A stretch of 48,888 nt of DNA from Glaciecola sp. UBA2563 (GCA_002340325.1 DDLV01000153.1:23894-72781), one strand, 5' to 3'. Shown: positions 18,758-28,630, counted from the first letter of the stretch. A program made the numbers and translations. Notes: generated from the sequence alone by a model not told the origin.

Positions 18758-20644
18758 CTATTGCTGACCTATATATTTTTGGTACCACATTTCATACATT
18801 AACATCGACCACAAAATTGCGCCGTGATTCGCTTGCGCGTTCTGATGCTCCTTCCAATATTGATGAATAACAGATGGCTTGAAAATTTCCTTTAATCCCG
18901 TTGCATTTGTAATTAAATAATTTTCGGCAATGGCTTTAATATCGTGTCGTAACCAGGTATCCAATGGGACCGAAAAACCCATTTTTTTGCGGTAGAGGAT
19001 TTCATCAGGCAATTTTTCTTTGAATGCTTCTTTGAGCAAATATTTTTTTTCGCCACATTTAAATTTCAGCGCAGAATCAAGGTTAGCAGAGAATTCCATT
19101 ATTTCTTTGTCTAAAATTGGCGCTCGTACCTCAAGCGAATTGGCCATACTCATTCGATCAACTTTGACTAAAATTCCGCCGCACATATACGTCTTAATAT
19201 CGGTGTAGAGTATTTTGGATAAATGGTCTGATCCTGTTGCTTTGGCGTAAACGTCTGTCGTGACATTCGATGGATGGTAATCGCCTAAGGCCTTTTGCAA
19301 GTCAATGGACGCGAGTTTGTTCCACTCAGCGTCTGACATTTGGGAATTGGTAATGAAGAACCCATATGCAGGTGAGACACTTAAACTTGTGAATAAAGAT
19401 TTTGCCTTGCGCAGTATTGGGTGCTTTGCATCTTTTAATAGCGTTGCAAGGTGTTTAAAAATTGTATTTCGTATCCAAGCAGGAAACTTATTGCGCAGTT
19501 TATTTTCGAGATGGTCTGTTGAATACTTTTCGTATCCTGCAAAAACCTCATCACCACCGTCACCAGCAACAGCGACGGTAACAGCCGAACGCGCAAGTTC
19601 TGAAACAAAAAACGTCGGCACGAGTGAGGGGTCGGCGAAGGGTTCATCAAAGTATTCAACGATTTCTTCTAAACGATCTGCTACATTTTGATTAACCGTA
19701 AACTCATGGTGTTCGGTTTGGTACTGTTCTGCCACTATCCGGGCAAATTCAGCTTCGTTGTACTGCTCATCATCAAACGCAACAGTACACGTTTTAACAG
19801 GTTTTTCGGTTTGCGCTGTCATCATGGCGACAACACCACTCGAATCGACGCCACCGCTTAAAAATGCACCAAGTGGCACGTCACTGATCATGCGGCGTTT
19901 TGTACATTGTTGCAGGAGTTCCTGAAGCTCATGCTTTGCTTTTTCTTCATCTTTTGCCGGTGTTTCAGAGAATGTTAAATCCCAGTATTGATGAATTTCT
20001 ATTTCGTCGCCTCTGACTTTCATATAGTAACCGGCGGGCAATTTGTGAATATGTGTAAAGATAGATTTGGGGTCTGGAACGTATTGGTATGTAAAAAAGT
20101 CATACACTGCATCTAACCGAATGTCTTTTGGAACATCAGGCAACGTAAGCAATGCCTTTATTTCAGAAGCAAATGCAAAACGGCCTTCATGCTGAAGATA
20201 ATAAAGTGGTTTTTTTCCTGCGCGATCGCGTGCTATGAATAATTCTTCTTGTTGACAGTCCCAAATAGCAAAGGCGAACATGCCATTGAGCTTGTCGACA
20301 CAGTCAACGCCATAAATAGCATATAAATGGAGTATTACTTCGGTGTCAGTACCTGTTTTGAATGCAATGCCGCGTTGTTTTAGGTCGTTTTTGATGTCTA
20401 AAAAGTTGTAAATTTCGCCGTTAAAAACAATGACTAATTGTTTATCGTCACTGTACATTGGTTGGTTACCGGCTTCAGAAAGATCCAGTATACTGAGTCG
20501 TCGATGACTCAAACCAACATGATCATCAAGGTATTCTCCATGAGCATCTGGCCCTCTATGCGCGATTGCATTTCCCATATTGATCAAGTCTTGATGTGAG
20601 AGAGAGGGGAAGTGGCTCGTTTTAAACCCAGCAATTCCGCACAT
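18758..20644 (-). CDS. XrtA-associated asparagine synthetase-like amidotransferase
   Basis: A 628-residue class II glutamine amidotransferase related to AsnB, in the exosortase A-associated group (TIGR03108-like). Cys2 (MCGIAGF) is the glutaminase nucleophile; AHRGPDAHGEY, FNGEIYNF and the glutaminase domain run to about residue 190. The synthetase domain has the pyrophosphate loop SGGVDS at 263-268 and VAVAGDGGDEVFAGYEKY. In EPS loci such proteins probably amidate sugar carboxylates, for example uronic acids, rather than make free asparagine; this is inference from context. It sits between the FemAB-like gene (14 bases) and a GT4 gene (1 base). Confidence 0.9.
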   Translation of the reverse strand: MCGIAGFKTSHFPSLSHQDLINMGNAIAHRGPDAHGEYLDDHVGLSHRRLSILDLSEAGNQPMYSDDKQLVIVFNGEIYNFLDIKNDLKQRGIAFKTGTDTEVILHLYAIYGVDCVDKLNGMFAFAIWDCQQEELFIARDRAGKKPLYYLQHEGRFAFASEIKALLTLPDVPKDIRLDAVYDFFTYQYVPDPKSIFTHIHKLPAGYYMKVRGDEIEIHQYWDLTFSETPAKDEEKAKHELQELLQQCTKRRMISDVPLGAFLSGGVDSSGVVAMMTAQTEKPVKTCTVAFDDEQYNEAEFARIVAEQYQTEHHEFTVNQNVADRLEEIVEYFDEPFADPSLVPTFFVSELARSAVTVAVAGDGGDEVFAGYEKYSTDHLENKLRNKFPAWIRNTIFKHLATLLKDAKHPILRKAKSLFTSLSVSPAYGFFITNSQMSDAEWNKLASIDLQKALGDYHPSNVTTDVYAKATGSDHLSKILYTDIKTYMCGGILVKVDRMSMANSLEVRAPILDKEIMEFSANLDSALKFKCGEKKYLLKEAFKEKLPDEILYRKKMGFSVPLDTWLRHDIKAIAENYLITNATGLKEIFKPSVIHQYWKEHQNAQANHGAILWSMLMYEMWYQKYIGQQ

Positions 20645-20658
20645 AGTGATTCATTTCC

Positions 20659-21741
20659 TTAAAGACTTATGTATTTGCGAAGCTGAGAGCCAAGCGCAAT
20701 GGTAACGGTTAACGGTAAGCTGCGCCAAATCGACACCACTGTTGTTTTTAATTTTGCTGCGTATTTATGCTGTTTGTCGGTCGTGGAAGAATCTTGATTT
20801 TCGTCAGCTTCCGTAATTGCGTCTGACCATTTTAGGGCGACAGGCTCTGTGCCCCATTGCTTTTTAAATTTATAGGTTCCTTCGCCGTAAGAAGAGCGCC
20901 CAAAATCGAAGTATTTTATCTTTTTATCGCATGCTTCTTTCAATACTGACCAATACAGCAGCATATTCGGTGCGAGACGATTATATTCAGTCCGTGTAGA
21001 TGCCCAAGGTATCACGGCAGTATTTTGTGTGTACATAACCAATGCAGCGCCAACCGGTGTGTCATCCAACATTACCAAGGATATAAACCCCTTTTTGTGA
21101 TAATGAAATAGAATCTTTTCATACCATTTTTTGCTGTGTACGGGAGAGCCAAGCAAGCGCATATTTTCAGAAATAATATGGTAGAAAGCGTCGATATTGT
21201 CAGCACCAGCATCCTCAGCGTTGATTACCTCATACGTCAGCCCATTTTTCTCCGCTTTTTTTATCTGACTTCTGAGTTTGCTTTTAAAACTAGCCATTAA
21301 CGCATCGCTATTTTCTGGCAGTTTTAATACCATTCTTATCTTCTGACCGGGTGTGTATTGGCTTACTTCTAGATTATGTGGAGAGACGGTATCTCTGTAC
21401 TCAAAACGTGTTATGCTTTGTTGTTTAAGACGCTCTGCGGCATAATTTTTTAAACTATCTTCGATATCGCTTGTATCGGTCAGCGCATATCCGAGGTCAC
21501 AATAGGGCAGGCTGCAACCCTTCTTTTTTAGCGTTATTGACCGCATGATAACAACCGGTAATACACCGATTGCTTTTGATTGCTCATTGAGAGCCATAAA
21601 GTACATCATGTCAAAACCGTAGGCCTCGACAACAGCTTGCCCCCAAGCAGAAAAATGATAAGCAGAAGATTCTGGATGTCCGTTCACGTATTTATCCCAT
21701 TGAACGAAATCGTCGGTATTTTTCATTTGAAGGATCTTCAT
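20659..21741 (-). CDS. FemAB-family GNAT protein, XrtA-associated
   Basis: A 360-residue double-GNAT protein of the FemAB type found in XrtA loci (TIGR03019-like). The start GHPESSAYHFSAWGQAVVEAYG, the central KLRSQIKKAEKNGLTYEV and the C-terminal FDFGRSSYGEGTYKFKKQWGTEPV match that family. FemAB relatives use aminoacyl-tRNA to add amino acids; here an amino acid or acyl substituent on the EPS is plausible but unproven. An open frame extends to 21897, which would overlap the GT4 gene by 110 bases; ATG at 21741 is preferred because GAGG lies 11 bases before it and the family homology begins there. Confidence 0.85.
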   Translation of the reverse strand: MKILQMKNTDDFVQWDKYVNGHPESSAYHFSAWGQAVVEAYGFDMMYFMALNEQSKAIGVLPVVIMRSITLKKKGCSLPYCDLGYALTDTSDIEDSLKNYAAERLKQQSITRFEYRDTVSPHNLEVSQYTPGQKIRMVLKLPENSDALMASFKSKLRSQIKKAEKNGLTYEVINAEDAGADNIDAFYHIISENMRLLGSPVHSKKWYEKILFHYHKKGFISLVMLDDTPVGAALVMYTQNTAVIPWASTRTEYNRLAPNMLLYWSVLKEACDKKIKYFDFGRSSYGEGTYKFKKQWGTEPVALKWSDAITEADENQDSSTTDKQHKYAAKLKTTVVSIWRSLPLTVTIALGSQLRKYISL

Positions 21742-21787
21742 CGCTAGATAATCCTCAAAATCCCGAGTGCGAAAGATACCCGAACTA

Positions 21788-22930
21788 TCATGAGCGTTTC
21801 CTAGTTTCTGTGATCTCTTTAAAAAGGGAAAAATACTCTTCAGCCATTCTTCTTGCTGAAAAATGCTGGTTAACGAAGTGCTTTGCATTCTCACCAAGCG
21901 AATTCGCTAGCGATTTATCGTCGAGTATTTGTAACCATTTTGCTTTTAAGCCGTCCCTGTCTCCGAGTTTTGCTAACAACCCAGTTTTTCCATCTGAAAT
22001 TAACTGATCGATACCCGGTATGTCATAGGCGGCAACGGGTGTGCCCATCGCACACGCTTCCATTAGGCAACGCGGTATACCCTCAAGGGTAGAGGTCATA
22101 ACAAATAAATCAAAACTCTTTAGATATTCCAAGCGGTCATCACGATAACCTAAAAATTGAATATCAGCGTTACAGGCTAATTTTTGAGATAATGTTTCTA
22201 AACGCACTCGTTCATCGCCGTCTCCCAACAATACAAGCTCTACATTATCCCGTTTTGTGGCAATCTCATCAAAAATAATTAAAATATCATCGATATTTTT
22301 GCGGCTAATCATCTGCCCAATAAAACCGATTCTTTTCTTTGCTTTTGAGTATTGCTGCTCTGCTTTTGCAATGGCATCAACCTCGGTAAGGTCAACACCA
22401 TTTTGTATGTACACTGCCTGCGGTGCTCTTATGCCATACGATTCGACATCTTTCATCAACTCAGTGGACAATGGCACTACTTTATCTGCAAATTTCATTG
22501 CTTGGCAGCCAAGCCAAATAAACATTCGCAGTTTGAGATCATTGGTATTTTCAAACCCATGTGGAGTTACCACGATAGGTATTTTTGCCTTCTTTGCCGC
22601 AATGACCCCGAGGATGTCTGATTTGTATCCGTGTGAATGTATAACATCGATGCTGTTTGTCTTTATGTAATCAACTAACTGATCAACAACGGAAAAATCA
22701 AATCGATGCGCCATTGGCGCTTCAAATACTTGGCCGCCATTTTCTGCAAATTGTTTAACAATTTCTAATTCTTGGCTTTCTTTCTCCAGCGTTACCGCGA
22801 GAAAATGCTCGACGGGCAAATCGTTAGAGTTGTTAGACAGCGCGAGAATCCATCGTTCAGCGCCATAAAACCCAGTGGGACAAATAAATTGCAAAACGTT
22901 GATTGAGGAGTGATTAGCCTGCGGTGTCAC
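21788..22930 (-). CDS. GT4 glycosyltransferase
   Basis: A 380-residue GT-B glycosyltransferase. The acceptor domain starts with LQFICPTGFYGAERWILAL and contains IDVIHSHGYKSD; the donor domain has KKRIGFIGQMISRKNIDDIL, ELVLLGDGDERVRLE and the E-x7-E motif in TLEGIPRCLMEACAMGTPVAAYD. It adds a sugar during EPS repeat assembly. Its start overlaps the end of the upstream GT2 gene by 4 bases (ATGA), so translation is probably coupled. The stop lies 46 bases before the preferred FemAB start. Confidence 0.9.
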   Translation of the reverse strand: MTPQANHSSINVLQFICPTGFYGAERWILALSNNSNDLPVEHFLAVTLEKESQELEIVKQFAENGGQVFEAPMAHRFDFSVVDQLVDYIKTNSIDVIHSHGYKSDILGVIAAKKAKIPIVVTPHGFENTNDLKLRMFIWLGCQAMKFADKVVPLSTELMKDVESYGIRAPQAVYIQNGVDLTEVDAIAKAEQQYSKAKKRIGFIGQMISRKNIDDILIIFDEIATKRDNVELVLLGDGDERVRLETLSQKLACNADIQFLGYRDDRLEYLKSFDLFVMTSTLEGIPRCLMEACAMGTPVAAYDIPGIDQLISDGKTGLLAKLGDRDGLKAKWLQILDDKSLANSLGENAKHFVNQHFSARRMAEEYFSLFKEITETRKRS

Positions 22931-23862
22931 GTCACAATGCCTTTTATGGTTCCGATTGTTCTTGCCGGGAAGTAAAGCAAATAAAAGAAGATAATGTCCT
23001 TTATTGGTATGTTGTCCTGAGTACTAGAGCGAAGACGTATAGTATACGATCCCAACAGGAGCAGTGATATCACTATTGACACCAACGACAATGCATTTAG
23101 GTTAAGCCATAAACCAATAAATAAAAGCAATACCCCACAAGTAAAAATGGGTGGGACTAAGAAGCTGGGTAACTCGCTAAATGGCACTTTTCTGCCTTCG
23201 ATAGATTTAAAATTCGATTGACCACGCCATATTTCTTTTTTTGCCATTGCGAAGTAGGCTTTATCTTCACCGAGATGGATATAAGACGTTTCGTTTGTGT
23301 AATATAGCTTACCGAATTCAGATACGCGCTGGCTAAAAGCGTAATCTTCACAAGTGATAAGATCTTCAGGGAATCCTTTGCTTTTAAAAAAGGTCTCTCT
23401 GCGCATTAACAGGTTACAGCCGCGAAGAAAATCAACTTCACAATCCATGACCGTATTGACTAATGCCGTTCTTACTCTTTCGAGTGCATTGGCATTTTGA
23501 CTATTTTTTTGGGCTGCACTCACGAGTTTTACATCTTGCTTATTATGCAAAATGGCTAACATCACGTTAATCCAGTTTTCAGACAAGTCAATGTCGGCAT
23601 CTACAAACGCGAAATACTCGCCGGATGCAGTGTGTGCGCCTTTGTTTCGCTGGTGAGCAATAGTGACTGATTCATCAACCATTATAAATTGAAAGTTGAG
23701 CGATTGATTGAACTTGAGCAGTTCATCACTCGCGTTGCTATTCTTACTAACGACAATGACTTCAATAGAATTTAAATCAAAATGTTGCTTGGTTATTGAC
23801 TCCAGTGTTTGGATCAACATCTCCTCTCTTCCCATATGAGGAATAATGAAGCTAATCAACAT
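22927..23862 (-). CDS. GT2 family glycosyltransferase
   Basis: A 311-residue GT-A glycosyltransferase. The N-terminal domain has ISFIIPHMGREEMLIQTLESI, the metal/nucleotide motif FVDADIDLSENWI and the acceptor-side TCEDYAFSQRVSEFG with an ED pair. One or two hydrophobic helices near residues 235-275 anchor it to the inner membrane. It transfers an unidentified sugar in EPS assembly. It overlaps the downstream GT4 gene by 4 bases and shares its first base with the last base of the large upstream gene, so all three form one tight operon. Confidence 0.88.
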   Translation of the reverse strand: MLISFIIPHMGREEMLIQTLESITKQHFDLNSIEVIVVSKNSNASDELLKFNQSLNFQFIMVDESVTIAHQRNKGAHTASGEYFAFVDADIDLSENWINVMLAILHNKQDVKLVSAAQKNSQNANALERVRTALVNTVMDCEVDFLRGCNLLMRRETFFKSKGFPEDLITCEDYAFSQRVSEFGKLYYTNETSYIHLGEDKAYFAMAKKEIWRGQSNFKSIEGRKVPFSELPSFLVPPIFTCGVLLLFIGLWLNLNALSLVSIVISLLLLGSYTIRLRSSTQDNIPIKDIIFFYLLYFPARTIGTIKGIVT

Positions 23863-26513
23863 TATTGCCTGGCCTTGGAAAAAACTTTTCTAAGTTTGGG
23901 AACGCGTTTAACTAAATTTGTTACCTCATTTTTAATGGAATATTGTCTTGCAAATCTAATTAATCGCTTGGAAGTAGACGTATTGTTGAATTTCGCTTCC
24001 TTATTTTTGGATTTGATTGCGATGTGCGACGCTATGCGCTGTCGATAATCATCGTCTGCATAAATTGATAGAGCACCATAATTTTGCATCATTAGCACGA
24101 GTATACGGGTATATTGATTCTCCTTGCTAGATGTTAGTTTGTCTGAGACGTAATCCTGAAAATTCTTTGCTTTATTCAGAAAAAAGGCACTGTCTTCTTT
24201 GCTGACAAGCAAGGCTGCGCAGCCTAACACTTGTATTTTACGCAGGTCTTGCGCGGTCCAAGTGTCGTTTGGAAATTCTAATTTATCGGGGGTTTCTAAG
24301 TATACATGCTCATTATCAACCATATATCTAGCATAGTGTAAAAAAGCGCGTTTTATTTGATTAAAGAATGGCGTGTTTTCCGTCAGCTGGCTAGTATAGA
24401 GCAAATATTTTGCGATAGCTTGTAAGACAATAACGTAAAACCACGAGCCTTCAATATCATCAAGGTTCTTGCTTGAAATATCATCAGTGTCCTGAATGGT
24501 ATTAAGAATAACAAATTCAGCTTTGGACAGAAATGAATGTTCCTTAGTCAACTCGAAACAATCTAGAAGAGCGTTAATATAATTACCTGTTCCTCTGTCT
24601 ATTGGGTAGGCATTAGTAAGCAGATTGCGGCTTGAACCCGTACCAAACCCAAATAACGGTCTCCCAGATAATGGTAGTTTAAACGCATTAGAATTTCTTG
24701 TTCTAATGAGATTGCCAAGAAGTGTTCCGTCTGCTTCGTATATGTGCGACATCCAAGAGGACATAGCAATGACCGTTTCAAACGCTCTCTTATCGCTGAA
24801 TAAAAAATAGTAAAGAACCAAGCCTGACGTGTAACAGTGATCAGCACTGGGGCCACCGCCGCTTTTTTGGTTTGAATACACGTCTGTTTTTTGGTGTTGG
24901 GAGTACGTTCTGTGGGTGGCGGTTTCAGCTTCTACGTAATGATCAGTATGCCAGAAAAGTCCATGATTGTATTCAGGTTTATCAGCATCTGTATTGTAAA
25001 TGTCTATATTAACTAGATGATCAAACAATGCATTTGCCAGCATTAACCAATGACTATTGTTTGTGATAAGCCATTGCTTCAAAAAGCCAAGCAGTGGATC
25101 GTACTGATTATTGTAATGGGATACAAACGGCTGCTCAGATGCGCCGCTGTTTGCTGCTTCATGGTCTGCATACAAGTCACCGTAATTCCGCCAACCGTAT
25201 TCATCGAGAAGCTCACGCTTCTCAAAAAAGTTTGATGTTCCTGTTATCCCAGCATCGATAAGCGCTTGAAGCTTGTCATTTTTCAAGTTGTCGCTGAAGA
25301 AGAAAGTTTGAGGTATGACCGATGAATGAACTACCGGTTTAATCTCGATGCCCTTAGCGCGAGCATTTGCAGCATCTGCGTGCATAACAAATTGCCTGCA
25401 GAGTGATTCTCCGGGCTGAATCTCAACAGGCGTGTCCTCAGAACGATTAGTGAAACTCATATTGATCTTATGATCACTATGGGCCAAACAAGAGGGAAAC
25501 TTCTGCCAAAAATCCATAATCTCAATCGCATATTTTGAAGATTCGGTAGTTAGATACAACATCGGTTCTGGTCTATCTATCAGTTTTTCTTTAGCATTGA
25601 TACCATGTTTGAGGCGAGCACCTTTGACATTCAGCGGTACTGTGTTGTCAAAGTTTTTATGGTTTTTAGATTGCCAATTATTACCACCCGAGCTGAATTG
25701 CTCTAGTGAAATAAAATCGGTGATAACATCATCACTGTCGTCCCCATTTTCTTTTTGAACATGTAGTGAGCATGTTCTAAGAGAATCAAATTCAACTTCA
25801 TAGCCAAAAAGATCAACGAAGCAACTATTCTCATTGCCCAGATCCCACTGACCATTATGGTGAATTTGCGCATTAGGATTGTGAATAGTGAAATTACAAT
25901 TTAGCTCGCCTGTCGAGTGATCTATTTTGTAATGTGCCGTTACGTTAAGCGGGTAGGGTTTGTTGAAGTCAATGTTGTAGGCGACTTCTAGTTTTGCACA
26001 AAGTGGCTTGCCAGTTTCCGAAAAGCATTCTGTAAAACTTGATCGAACATGATGCCAATGCTTTCTCTCTTTGGCGATCATAAACCTTGGTCTCAATTGG
26101 ATCTCTTCATTTCCGTTTGCCAACCTAATGGCATCGGGTTCAAATGTCCAGACGCCGCGACATGTTGGTACTGTAATATCGTTCAGATTGCGAGTTAGCC
26201 AAGCGTTTATTTGAGGATTTGTGTTTACGTTTCTTTGTTTTAAGAACAGGGTTTGGATGTTCTTATCGATGCTTATACTTGCACAGTCAAATGCAACATT
26301 GAGCCAACGCGCAGAATTATCGGGATAAACGTCTACGGTAGTCAGTTCGGCGTCTACTTCTCTCTCATCTTCATCGCAGAGGACAAAGACGTCGTCGCTG
26401 CTAATTTGGCCATATGGCAACAGCACACCGATTTCATTAACACCGCTTTTTTGGCTTTTTTTAATTACGTCAATAATGCGTAACACGGATACTCGCTTAT
26501 CTGAAGTACACAA
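23862..26513 (-). CDS. PcRGLX/YetA-like (PL26-like) large protein
   Basis: An 883-residue protein whose layout matches the PcRGLX/YetA group. An N-terminal barrel domain (about 22-90) has GVLLPYGQISSDDVFVL and DNSARWLNVAFD, corresponding to the family's GVPFP.../DGSVRWL pattern. A C-terminal alpha/alpha toroid (about 440-800) has YGWRNYGDLYADHEA, SHYNNQYDPLLGF, HGLFWHTDHYVEAETATHRTY and GGGPSADHCYTSGL. Named relatives are exo-rhamnogalacturonan lyases, so it may cleave or edit a polysaccharide; the true substrate is unknown. No signal peptide is visible, which is odd for a polysaccharide-cutting enzyme. The start is uncertain: the 26513 codon is TTG without a clear ribosome-binding site, and an in-frame GTG at 26486 is the alternative. 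It heads the left-running operon. Confidence 0.7.
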   Translation of the reverse strand: MCTSDKRVSVLRIIDVIKKSQKSGVNEIGVLLPYGQISSDDVFVLCDEDEREVDAELTTVDVYPDNSARWLNVAFDCASISIDKNIQTLFLKQRNVNTNPQINAWLTRNLNDITVPTCRGVWTFEPDAIRLANGNEEIQLRPRFMIAKERKHWHHVRSSFTECFSETGKPLCAKLEVAYNIDFNKPYPLNVTAHYKIDHSTGELNCNFTIHNPNAQIHHNGQWDLGNENSCFVDLFGYEVEFDSLRTCSLHVQKENGDDSDDVITDFISLEQFSSGGNNWQSKNHKNFDNTVPLNVKGARLKHGINAKEKLIDRPEPMLYLTTESSKYAIEIMDFWQKFPSCLAHSDHKINMSFTNRSEDTPVEIQPGESLCRQFVMHADAANARAKGIEIKPVVHSSVIPQTFFFSDNLKNDKLQALIDAGITGTSNFFEKRELLDEYGWRNYGDLYADHEAANSGASEQPFVSHYNNQYDPLLGFLKQWLITNNSHWLMLANALFDHLVNIDIYNTDADKPEYNHGLFWHTDHYVEAETATHRTYSQHQKTDVYSNQKSGGGPSADHCYTSGLVLYYFLFSDKRAFETVIAMSSWMSHIYEADGTLLGNLIRTRNSNAFKLPLSGRPLFGFGTGSSRNLLTNAYPIDRGTGNYINALLDCFELTKEHSFLSKAEFVILNTIQDTDDISSKNLDDIEGSWFYVIVLQAIAKYLLYTSQLTENTPFFNQIKRAFLHYARYMVDNEHVYLETPDKLEFPNDTWTAQDLRKIQVLGCAALLVSKEDSAFFLNKAKNFQDYVSDKLTSSKENQYTRILVLMMQNYGALSIYADDDYRQRIASHIAIKSKNKEAKFNNTSTSKRLIRFARQYSIKNEVTNLVKRVPKLRKVFSKARQ

Positions 26514-26933
26514 TTGAAAGAGGTCGATGATCTCTGCATTTGTCTAGCTTGGATTTTTATAAAGTGCCAAGTATATTTCTCAATACATTGTTTAACGGCG
26601 TCTCATGATAAAGCTTCAGGGTAAATATGCTATGGAACCAAAGGTTTAACATTTCGATTTAGCGCAAACCACTCGCTTGAGGACTGTTTAGCCGTTTTTT
26701 TCTAAGAATAATCGCAATTGATGTCACGTTTATAAGTGTTCAGATTGGATTAAGTGACCAAAATAATATAGAAATTTCATAATGTTACTAACACGATCAA
26801 ATGTACCTTAAAACGCTGATACCCACAATAAAAAAAGATATTAAGCGACATATTGTGGAAAGGACGGGATTATAGTGCACATTGCGTGTAACAACGCTAA
26901 AATCAATAAAGTGTTGATAAACAGCCCCTAAAC
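26514..26933. other. Divergent intergenic region, AT-rich
   Basis: This 420-base AT-rich gap separates the left-running EPS operon from the right-running acyltransferase gene and must hold their promoters. I found no complete open reading frame, strong hairpin or perfect promoter pair in it. Confidence 0.5.
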
Positions 26934-27515
26934 ATGGCAAAGATTAAAATTTTAATTCATTGGTTATTTATTGTTATTAATAGCCCTTTTATTATTCTCT
27001 ATTTGGCGCTTAATCAATTTCTAAATGAAAACGGATTAGTTGCCTCTTTTAGTCAATTCTACAGTCTTTTGCCGGGGAAATTTGGTTGTTATTGTAGAGC
27101 GGCTTTTCTTCGATTTGCGCTAACACAGTGCGCATCACATGCTGTGGTTTCATTCGCAACAGTATTCTCTCAAAAAGACACAGAAATACACAAAGGGGTG
27201 TATATTGGCACTCAATGCAACATTGGTTCATGTAGTATCGAACAAGATACGCTGATTGGAAGTGGCGTTCACATTTTGAGTGGCAAAAAACAACATAATT
27301 TTAGTAATGCAAATGTGCCTAAACGAGATCAAGGTGGTGAGCTAACAAAAGTTACAATTGGCCAAAACTGTTGGATTGGGAATAACGCAACTGTTATGGT
27401 GAATATAGGTGATAACAGCATTGTCGCTGCGGGATCAGTGGTCACCAATGATGTGCCAGAAAACGTAATTGTAGCAGGCAATCCAGCGAAGATAATTCGA
27501 AGCGTTTTCGATTAA
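26934..27515 (+). CDS. Left-handed beta-helix O-acyltransferase
   Basis: A 193-residue acyltransferase of the WbbJ/LacA/CysE hexapeptide-repeat group. After a hydrophobic N-terminal helix (about residues 7-28) it shows hexapeptide coils: VYIGTQCNIGSCSIEQDTLIG, VTIGQNCWIGNNATVM, VNIGDNSIVAAGSVVTNDV and the closing VIVAGNPAKIIR. It probably O-acetylates a sugar of the EPS or its precursor with acetyl-CoA; the N-terminal helix would hold it at the inner membrane. It stands alone on the plus strand between two minus-strand blocks, and its stop overlaps that of the nucleotidyltransferase gene by 4 bases (TTAA). Confidence 0.85.
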   Translation: MAKIKILIHWLFIVINSPFIILYLALNQFLNENGLVASFSQFYSLLPGKFGCYCRAAFLRFALTQCASHAVVSFATVFSQKDTEIHKGVYIGTQCNIGSCSIEQDTLIGSGVHILSGKKQHNFSNANVPKRDQGGELTKVTIGQNCWIGNNATVMVNIGDNSIVAAGSVVTNDVPENVIVAGNPAKIIRSVFD

Positions 27516-28630
27516 TTTTGCTTATCGGGCTCTTCTTCCTTGACGAAAATGTATTTCCCAAAAATAGCTTCAATCAGACGTCTACACGACTTAACCACCA
27601 TATGATACGTTAAGAGCCATACTGGCATTTTAATCGCGTGGCCTCTTAGCATTGCAATAAAAAGATAGAAAGCGTGTATTTTATGGCCTTTAATTTTTGA
27701 ATGATAAGGTCGTAATACACGTGTCATCAACCAAACGTCAAACCGCCAACGAAGCGGCGATTTCTTCAAATTGGGTGTAAAACTGCGGTAATCACCGAGT
27801 TCTACATCAAAATTACTATCTAGTATTTTTAGAATTAACGCAGTTTCATAGTCGAATCCTATTTTTTCGCCAACCTTAAAGCATCGAAGTGCAAAGTTTG
27901 GGTCGTTTTGCTTGATCATAAAATACAAGTCAAACAGGTCTCTGGTTGAACATTGGTAGTCTTCGTTTCGCAAAAGGTGCACAGCACTATGTACAAACTG
28001 CGCTTCCGGTGTGAATACCGAAAGCCCACTATCTAGCGTGGTGATGTACTCCGCCAACAATTTAACATCTGGTGCATCTCCCGATACGATGGGAATTAAA
28101 TTGTGGTGAACATCAATAAAGGTTCCACGAGTTGCATGCTGCATCGGAGGGATCTCGTGCGCCCACTGTCGGTAATATCGGTCATCATAACTCGATATTT
28201 CCTGCATTATCCACCCGTCTTCCGTTAGGGCTTTCTCGCATTTTTCTATGGATTCTCGGTCCACGAGGATATCAATATCACTAAATGCTCTCGTTTTGGA
28301 AAAATTGTATCCAGCTAAACTGTATGCAGCGCCCTTGAGAAAGACGACATGTTCAGCGACGTCCTCTAATACGTGATTAATAATTGAGGCTTCCGCTTCA
28401 ACCTGTTGATTTTGGCGTTGAACCACGACCAAACTACTTAGCAAATGCCCTTTGGCTTTTGATTCAAATTTATCCACGATATTTTGTTCAAGTGCTTGCT
28501 GCGTGAATATTGCAAGAAGGCGTTGCGCTCTCAATACATGAATCAAGTTACTTAGAGTCAGGTTGTCAAAAGAAAGCGCTAATTCTGGCTGAAGCAAAAT
28601 ATTAAATAGCTGACGAGAGGTGAATATCAT
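27512..28630 (-). CDS. NTP_transf_5-type nucleotidyltransferase
   Basis: A 372-residue protein of the NTP_transf_5 family (minimal nucleotidyltransferase fold). The core FLKGAAYSL (Lys99-Gly100) is followed by RAFSDIDILVD with Asp118 and Asp120 as the probable metal ligands. The later IDVHHNLIP and VHSAVHLLRNEDYQCSTRDLFDLYFM blocks are also typical. Relatives occur next to HprK-like kinases in peptide-modification clusters, including some lasso-peptide clusters, and in XrtA EPS loci; the substrate is unknown. It overlaps the kinase gene by 4 bases, so it belongs to the same operon. Transfer of a nucleotide to a peptide or to a phosphorylated product is an inference. Confidence 0.8.
   Translation of the reverse strand: MIFTSRQLFNILLQPELALSFDNLTLSNLIHVLRAQRLLAIFTQQALEQNIVDKFESKAKGHLLSSLVVVQRQNQQVEAEASIINHVLEDVAEHVVFLKGAAYSLAGYNFSKTRAFSDIDILVDRESIEKCEKALTEDGWIMQEISSYDDRYYRQWAHEIPPMQHATRGTFIDVHHNLIPIVSGDAPDVKLLAEYITTLDSGLSVFTPEAQFVHSAVHLLRNEDYQCSTRDLFDLYFMIKQNDPNFALRCFKVGEKIGFDYETALILKILDSNFDVELGDYRSFTPNLKKSPLRWRFDVWLMTRVLRPYHSKIKGHKIHAFYLFIAMLRGHAIKMPVWLLTYHMVVKSCRRLIEAIFGKYIFVKEEEPDKQN

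Noticed and set aside
21742..21897. N-terminal extension of the FemAB-like protein
   Set aside because: It would overlap the GT4 gene by 110 bases and lacks family similarity; the ATG at 21741 has a better ribosome-binding site.
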